This document shows positions 60,458 through 64,000 of a stretch of 64,000 nt of DNA, one piece after another. Under the pieces are notes generated by a model. That model was not told the DNA's origin, searched no databases, and worked only from the letters and a program-made list of their open reading frames with translations. Both the position numbers and the translations under genes were made by a program. Within the stretch, counting starts at the first letter, position 1; the number at the start of each line of letters is the position of its first letter. The DNA is taken from positions 1 through 64,000 of the forward strand of contig JAEXEN010000016.1 in assembly GCA_023400985.1 (NCBI GenBank), in the 5' to 3' direction. The DNA comes from Bacillota bacterium (GTDB lineage: Bacteria > Bacillota > Clostridia > Christensenellales > CAG-138).

Positions 60458-60648
60458 GGATGATTTCTCCGTTCCACGCATAAATTTGCATACTGTATTA
60501 TTATATTGCATTTTTCTTTCCGCCGCAATTCGCAGAATGTGAAACCTTTGTGTACTATACCGTCAGTTTGTCTTTTTGCGCTTTTTACAACAACTTATAC
60601 TTGAAATCTTGCAAAAAACGCTTTATCCTGATAGGCGGAGGTGAGAAC

Positions 60649-61491
60649 ATGGCACACGAGCAGCCGTCTGAGAAGCGCGGCTATTTGAACGAGGATTTCC
60701 GCCTGTTCCACATACGCGACAAGCGCGCGCTGGATCTTGATTATCACTACCATGAATTCGATAAGATCGTGGTGTTTCTAAGCGGCAAGGTAACTTATTT
60801 GATGGAGGGAAAGTCCTACTTTCTTTCGCCCTACGATATTTTGCTCGTGGGCCGGGATCAAATTCATCGCCCCGTTATCGCTACCTCCGAGCCGTATGAG
60901 CGCATTGTCCTTTGGATGAACGCCTCTTACCTATCGGCGCACAGCACGGAGGAGGACGACCTTAGCCGTTGTTTCCATCTCGCGCGTAAGCGCGGCTTCG
61001 GGCTTTTGCGCCTCGATGGGAACGAGCGCTTCACGCTGATGCGCCATCTCAAAGAGACCGAGGATGCGCTGATTTCCAAGGAATTTGCGCATGACCTCCT
61101 GTCACGGGTATGTTTTTTGCGTTTTCTCATTGAGCTCAACCGCATCGCCTACGGCGACAAGACGGAGCTCAATACCGCAGCGTACCGCAGCGACCCGCGT
61201 TTGAACGACGTAATCGCCTACATCAACGCGAATCTCGACGACGACCTTTCGCTCGACGCGCTGTGCGCGAAATTCTTCGTCAGTAAATCGCACTTAATGC
61301 ACCGCTTCAAAGAGCTTACGGGTTGCACGGCGCACAGCTACATACGCCAAAAAAGGCTGATGCGTGCAAGCGAGCTTATCCGCGCGGGCGCGCCGGTGAC
61401 CGAAGCCTGCGCGCGCTCCGGTTTCGGCGATTATTCGGCTTTTTTGAAAGCGTTTAAGGCTATGTTCGGCTGTGTGCCGAGCGACCTATAG
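60649..61491 (+). CDS. AraC-family transcriptional regulator with cupin sensor
   Basis: This 280-residue protein has an N-terminal cupin domain (HYHEFDKIVVFLSGKVTYLMEG in pieces, about 35-56; LSPYDILLVGRDQIHRP) and a C-terminal double helix-turn-helix. The latter includes LDALCAKFFVSKSHLMHRFKE at about 208-228 and VTEACARSGFGDYSAFLKAFK near the end. It likely senses a sugar or other small molecule. The ATG follows GGAGGTG by 6 bases. No adjacent target operon is evident. Confidence 0.93.
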   Translation: MAHEQPSEKRGYLNEDFRLFHIRDKRALDLDYHYHEFDKIVVFLSGKVTYLMEGKSYFLSPYDILLVGRDQIHRPVIATSEPYERIVLWMNASYLSAHSTEEDDLSRCFHLARKRGFGLLRLDGNERFTLMRHLKETEDALISKEFAHDLLSRVCFLRFLIELNRIAYGDKTELNTAAYRSDPRLNDVIAYINANLDDDLSLDALCAKFFVSKSHLMHRFKELTGCTAHSYIRQKRLMRASELIRAGAPVTEACARSGFGDYSAFLKAFKAMFGCVPSDL

Positions 61492-61506
61492 TAAATTACG
61501 AAAATC

Positions 61507-61555
61507 TCATATGCGAAGCCCGTTTTGCTTAACGCAAAACGGGCTTCGCATATGA
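61507..61555. terminator. Bidirectional terminator between the AraC and PRC-barrel genes
   Basis: Perfect 22-bp arms (61507-61528 and 61534-61555), with core GCGAAGCCCGTTTTGC, enclose a TTAAC loop. A+T-rich sequence follows on both sides, which suits the two convergent genes. Confidence 0.85.
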
Positions 61556-61574
61556 ATTAAATTCTTCTTAAATA

Positions 61575-62219
61575 TTATACGTTAAGCGTCATGAGAAGTA
61601 TAGCGTCGTGAAGTTCCGCTTCGTCGAGCAGTTTGGCGCTCAAGACGGTGCCCTTGCCGGCGAAAAATTCTCCGTCGTCACTGCCGACATCGCTCAGGAG
61701 CGTTTTGCCGAGCAGGAACTGCTTGGACTCCTGGTTGACGCGGTTTACGGGAGCCTCGGGCGTTTCGCTCGCGGTCTCGTTGATAAATACGACGTTGCCC
61801 GCGAGGGAGGCGACCTGCGCCACACCGAATTCCGTGCCGTCATCGAGGTAGATCACGCTGAGGGCGCCCGTCTTATCTTCAAAGGCGAAATCCTTCACCG
61901 TGCCGAGGATGTTGCCCGTGCTTGAAAGCACCGTAGCGCCCGGCATGAAGAAGCCCTTTTCGATAATGCGGAGTATCTCGGCGGATTCGTAGAGCTTTTT
62001 CGCGTTATCCACGGAGCCTGTTACAACGTAGTTCACGCCGATGCCTACCACGTCGCCAAGGTTGATAGCGCGAAACTCATAGCCCGCACTGTTTTTCAGA
62101 ATCAGGTATTCCGCGTTTTTCGCACCGGCATTGATCACGATATCCTGAACGACGCCGCACTCGCGCCCCTCTTTGATACCCATGACCTTCAGGCCGATTA
62201 CTTCCGACGACTTCTTCAT
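61575..62219 (-). CDS. PRC-barrel domain protein
   Basis: This 214-residue protein has two PRC-barrel-like halves. The first (about 1-80) contains SSEVIGLKVMGIKEGRECGVVQDIVI in pieces, and the second (about 85-135) FMPGATVLSSTGNILGTVKDF. A third weaker segment, FLLGKTLLSDVG, follows. Such domains occur in RNA-processing and sporulation-related proteins; the exact role is unknown. GGAGGAG precedes the ATG. The next gene upstream on the same strand is the VanW protein, 78 bases away. Confidence 0.85.
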   Translation of the reverse strand: MKKSSEVIGLKVMGIKEGRECGVVQDIVINAGAKNAEYLILKNSAGYEFRAINLGDVVGIGVNYVVTGSVDNAKKLYESAEILRIIEKGFFMPGATVLSSTGNILGTVKDFAFEDKTGALSVIYLDDGTEFGVAQVASLAGNVVFINETASETPEAPVNRVNQESKQFLLGKTLLSDVGSDDGEFFAGKGTVLSAKLLDEAELHDAILLMTLNV

Positions 62220-62297
62220 GTTCTGCTCCTCCTATATTGCTCTTACTATCATAATACATAAATGCAAAATTTGTAAGTATCTGCTCGAAAAAAGGCG

Positions 62298-63695
62298 TTA
62301 TTTTATGATTTCGCTCGTTCCCACGAGCATGGTGCCCTGTACGGCGCGAAAATGATCGTGTGAAATAAGTTCGCTCGCGTAGACCGCGCCGCTCTTGAGG
62401 TAGTGGCGGTACACCAAAACCTCGTAGCCGGGCCGGCTTTTTACCTGAGTCTTGCTCGCGCCTGCGGTGAGCTTATCGGTATAGATGACCTGCGGCGCGG
62501 GCGTATCGGTTTGGCCTATGATGCGGTTTTCTATAACGATCTCCACGTCTTCGGGGAGGGGTTGCCCGTAGATCTCTACGGAAACAACGAGGTCCTTCAA
62601 TTCCGCCGCGATATAAATCGGGTAAGCGGAGCGGTTTTTGATCTTGAGGTCCTTATTGTTCCAGTTGAGCGTCGCGTCCAGACCGATGGGAAGATAGTCG
62701 GACGGCCAAGTATGGTGCACGCGCTCCACGATTTCCATATCCGCAAGAAGCGCCGCATTGTAGAGCGTGCCCGCAAGCTGGCAGATACCGCCTCCCACGT
62801 CGTCGGTAAGCTGGCCGTCCACGATGGCCGGAGCTATGGTAAAGCCCTTTTCTAAGGTGCGCTGGCCGACGAGTTCGTTGAGGGAAAGCGTTTCTCCGGG
62901 CTTTAACACAAAGCCGTCCACAGCCTTGCACATCAGTTCGATGTTGACATTGCGCTTCTCGTTGTTGGCGGCGATGGTGCGGAACTGTACAAGGAGCCCG
63001 GTGTTCTTTTCAAGCTCCGCGGCCGTGACCGCAGGCTCGGTGATCTTTACGAACTCGCCCGTCACTTGGAATGGGGAATAATCTCCAGCCAGAATACGGC
63101 CTTCGAGCGCGCTGCAAACGGCCTCGGGGTACGCCAAAACGCCGTTTTTTTCCTTCGTATAGGTAAAGGTGCGCGTCGAAGGATCGAAGCTGGCGGTAGC
63201 ATCCAACGCATCCCGCGCGTTCCCGTTCAAAAACGCGCCTACGTTCTCCACCATCGTTTCCGCATCGATGGAAATATCGGAATTGAGCTTAAGCGCGTCC
63301 TGCGTGCTGTTGAAATCCCCCAGAAGATCGCCGCTTTTGTTGTAGGTATAGGCCACGTTCAAGACCTCGGCGGCATTGCCGCTCACGCCGAGCTCCGCTG
63401 CGGAAAACTCCTTTTTCACGCCGTTGAAGGTAAGCTCTATTTTGATCGCGTCAAGCCTTTGCGTTTCCTTTTCAAGCACGAGTCCGCTGCCGTCTTTTTG
63501 GCTCATGCCGCTAAGGTCCACGCCGTCCACATTCGTTCCCTGTGCAAAAACGCTTTTTTTCGCGACGCCGCCCATGCCGCCATATACGCCGAGAAACATC
63601 ATCGCCAGCGCTATGGAGATCACAACGACCCAATTCACGACGGCCACCCATACGGGGCGGTCTTTTTTCGGCTTGCTTTTTGCAGGCTCTCTCAT
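62298..63695 (-). CDS. VanW-family membrane-anchored protein
   Basis: This 465-residue protein has a basic N-terminus and one membrane helix (about 16-38). A repeated putative peptidoglycan-binding region (about 50-230) follows, and then a VanW domain (about 245-390). The VanW domain includes FVLKPGETLSLNELVGQRT, GGGICQLAGTLYNAALLADMEIVERV HHTWPSDYLPIGLDAT (read in pieces) and ends by about 390. A C-terminal G5-like segment completes it. It is predicted to act at the cell surface in wall metabolism; resistance to vancomycin is not implied. It overlaps the partial upstream gene by 4 bases. Confidence 0.92.
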   Translation of the reverse strand: MREPAKSKPKKDRPVWVAVVNWVVVISIALAMMFLGVYGGMGGVAKKSVFAQGTNVDGVDLSGMSQKDGSGLVLEKETQRLDAIKIELTFNGVKKEFSAAELGVSGNAAEVLNVAYTYNKSGDLLGDFNSTQDALKLNSDISIDAETMVENVGAFLNGNARDALDATASFDPSTRTFTYTKEKNGVLAYPEAVCSALEGRILAGDYSPFQVTGEFVKITEPAVTAAELEKNTGLLVQFRTIAANNEKRNVNIELMCKAVDGFVLKPGETLSLNELVGQRTLEKGFTIAPAIVDGQLTDDVGGGICQLAGTLYNAALLADMEIVERVHHTWPSDYLPIGLDATLNWNNKDLKIKNRSAYPIYIAAELKDLVVSVEIYGQPLPEDVEIVIENRIIGQTDTPAPQVIYTDKLTAGASKTQVKSRPGYEVLVYRHYLKSGAVYASELISHDHFRAVQGTMLVGTSEIIK

Positions 63696-64000
63696 ATTCC
63701 CTTTTCTTTTAGCAGCTTCATGATGATCAGAAGCTGGCGTTTTTCATCTTCGCTGAGCGCAAAGCCGCTGTTGAGAAGCGCGAACAGGCTTGTAAGCGCA
63801 TCGTTATACTGCCGTTTGGCGACCAGCGCTTTGACCTCCGCCATCGCTTCGTCCTTGCGGCGCGCAAAGTCGTCGGGCGCAGGAACGGGTTTGAAAGCAG
63901 GCCTTTCCGCAGGCACGAAAGGAGGTTCCGCAGGCTTAGGCTCTTCCGTGGTTTCAATGGGCTCAGCCTCGGGCTCTTCCTCAACAGGCGCGGCGGGAAG
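63692..64000 (-). CDS. Truncated gene, C-terminal part of a Pro/Glu-rich protein
   Basis: The frame is open to the window edge, so the N-terminus is missing. The visible 102 residues start with a low-complexity Glu/Pro/Ala stretch (EEEPEAEPIETTEEPKPAEPP in pieces), followed by a helical KDEAMAEVKALVAKRQYNDALTSLF segment and a short basic tail. The helical part resembles a TPR-like pair, but no family is clear. It overlaps the VanW gene by 4 bases, so the two are likely co-transcribed. Confidence 0.65.
   Translation of the reverse strand, partial: LPAAPVEEEPEAEPIETTEEPKPAEPPFVPAERPAFKPVPAPDDFARRKDEAMAEVKALVAKRQYNDALTSLFALLNSGFALSEDEKRQLLIIMKLLKEKGI

Noticed and set aside
62298..63695. A vancomycin-resistance gene.
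   Set aside because: VanW-domain proteins are widespread in Clostridia and no vanHAX genes are present here.

Overview
The window reads as a chromosomal segment of an anaerobic, Gram-positive Clostridia-type Firmicute with fairly GC-rich coding DNA. The evidence is gene content and order: a priA-def-fmt-rsmB-rlmN-stp-prkC-rsgA-rpe operon and a yicC-remA-gmk-rpoZ-coaBC operon as in Bacillus and clostridia, a PASTA-domain kinase, an LCP cell-wall ligase, VanW and YkuD proteins, an NfnAB-type electron-bifurcating transhydrogenase, a molybdenum hydroxylase and no outer-membrane genes. Many starts are TTG or GTG behind strong GGAGG-type ribosome binding sites. The species cannot be named from sequence alone.

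Layout. 1-3.6 kb: two lipoproteins (one cut by the window edge), a possible transposase remnant, and a YtrA-type GntR regulator with an ABC exporter behind a perfect inverted-repeat operator. 3.6-9.8 kb: a gene-poor stretch, tRNA-Ser(GGA), a DUF368 membrane protein, an L,D-transpeptidase, a NUDIX hydrolase and nfnAB. 9.8-12.1 kb: the most interesting locus, a TPR-type XRE regulator, a 48-residue exported peptide and a nisin-resistance-like S41 peptidase, with a perfect 12-bp inverted repeat between the divergent peptide and peptidase genes. 12.2-14.3 kb: a PNPOx-family protein, a GNAT protein and an iron alcohol dehydrogenase. 14.3-14.6 kb: repeats.

14.7-25.0 kb is the priA-to-rpe operon and 32.9-42.1 kb is pcrA-ligA-AIR synthase-like-yicC-remA-gmk-rpoZ-coaBC, all on the minus strand. 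In Bacillus coaBC is followed directly by priA. Here a 7.8-kb accessory block splits them: a diguanylate cyclase, a three-subunit molybdenum hydroxylase, a ferritin-like protein and a short-chain dehydrogenase. Two operon junctions (gmk/remA and pcrA/ligA) carry 300- and 437-bp non-coding elements bounded by imperfect inverted repeats.

42.3-43.5 kb: a Fic protein and two very small genes. 43.5-53.4 kb: a Wzx/Wzy-type surface-polysaccharide locus (initiating phosphotransferase, UDP-galactopyranose mutase, three glycosyltransferases, polymerase, flippase) with a divergent LCP ligase that would attach the polymer to the wall. 53.5-56.6 kb: an ABC exporter, an Fpg/Nei-like protein without the catalytic proline, and an AAC(6')-like acetyltransferase. 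57.1-64 kb: a Cys-rich CAP protein, a TetR regulator, a DegV protein, an AraC regulator, a PRC-barrel protein, a VanW protein and a truncated gene. Hairpin-rich REP-like repeats sit at several intergenic positions.
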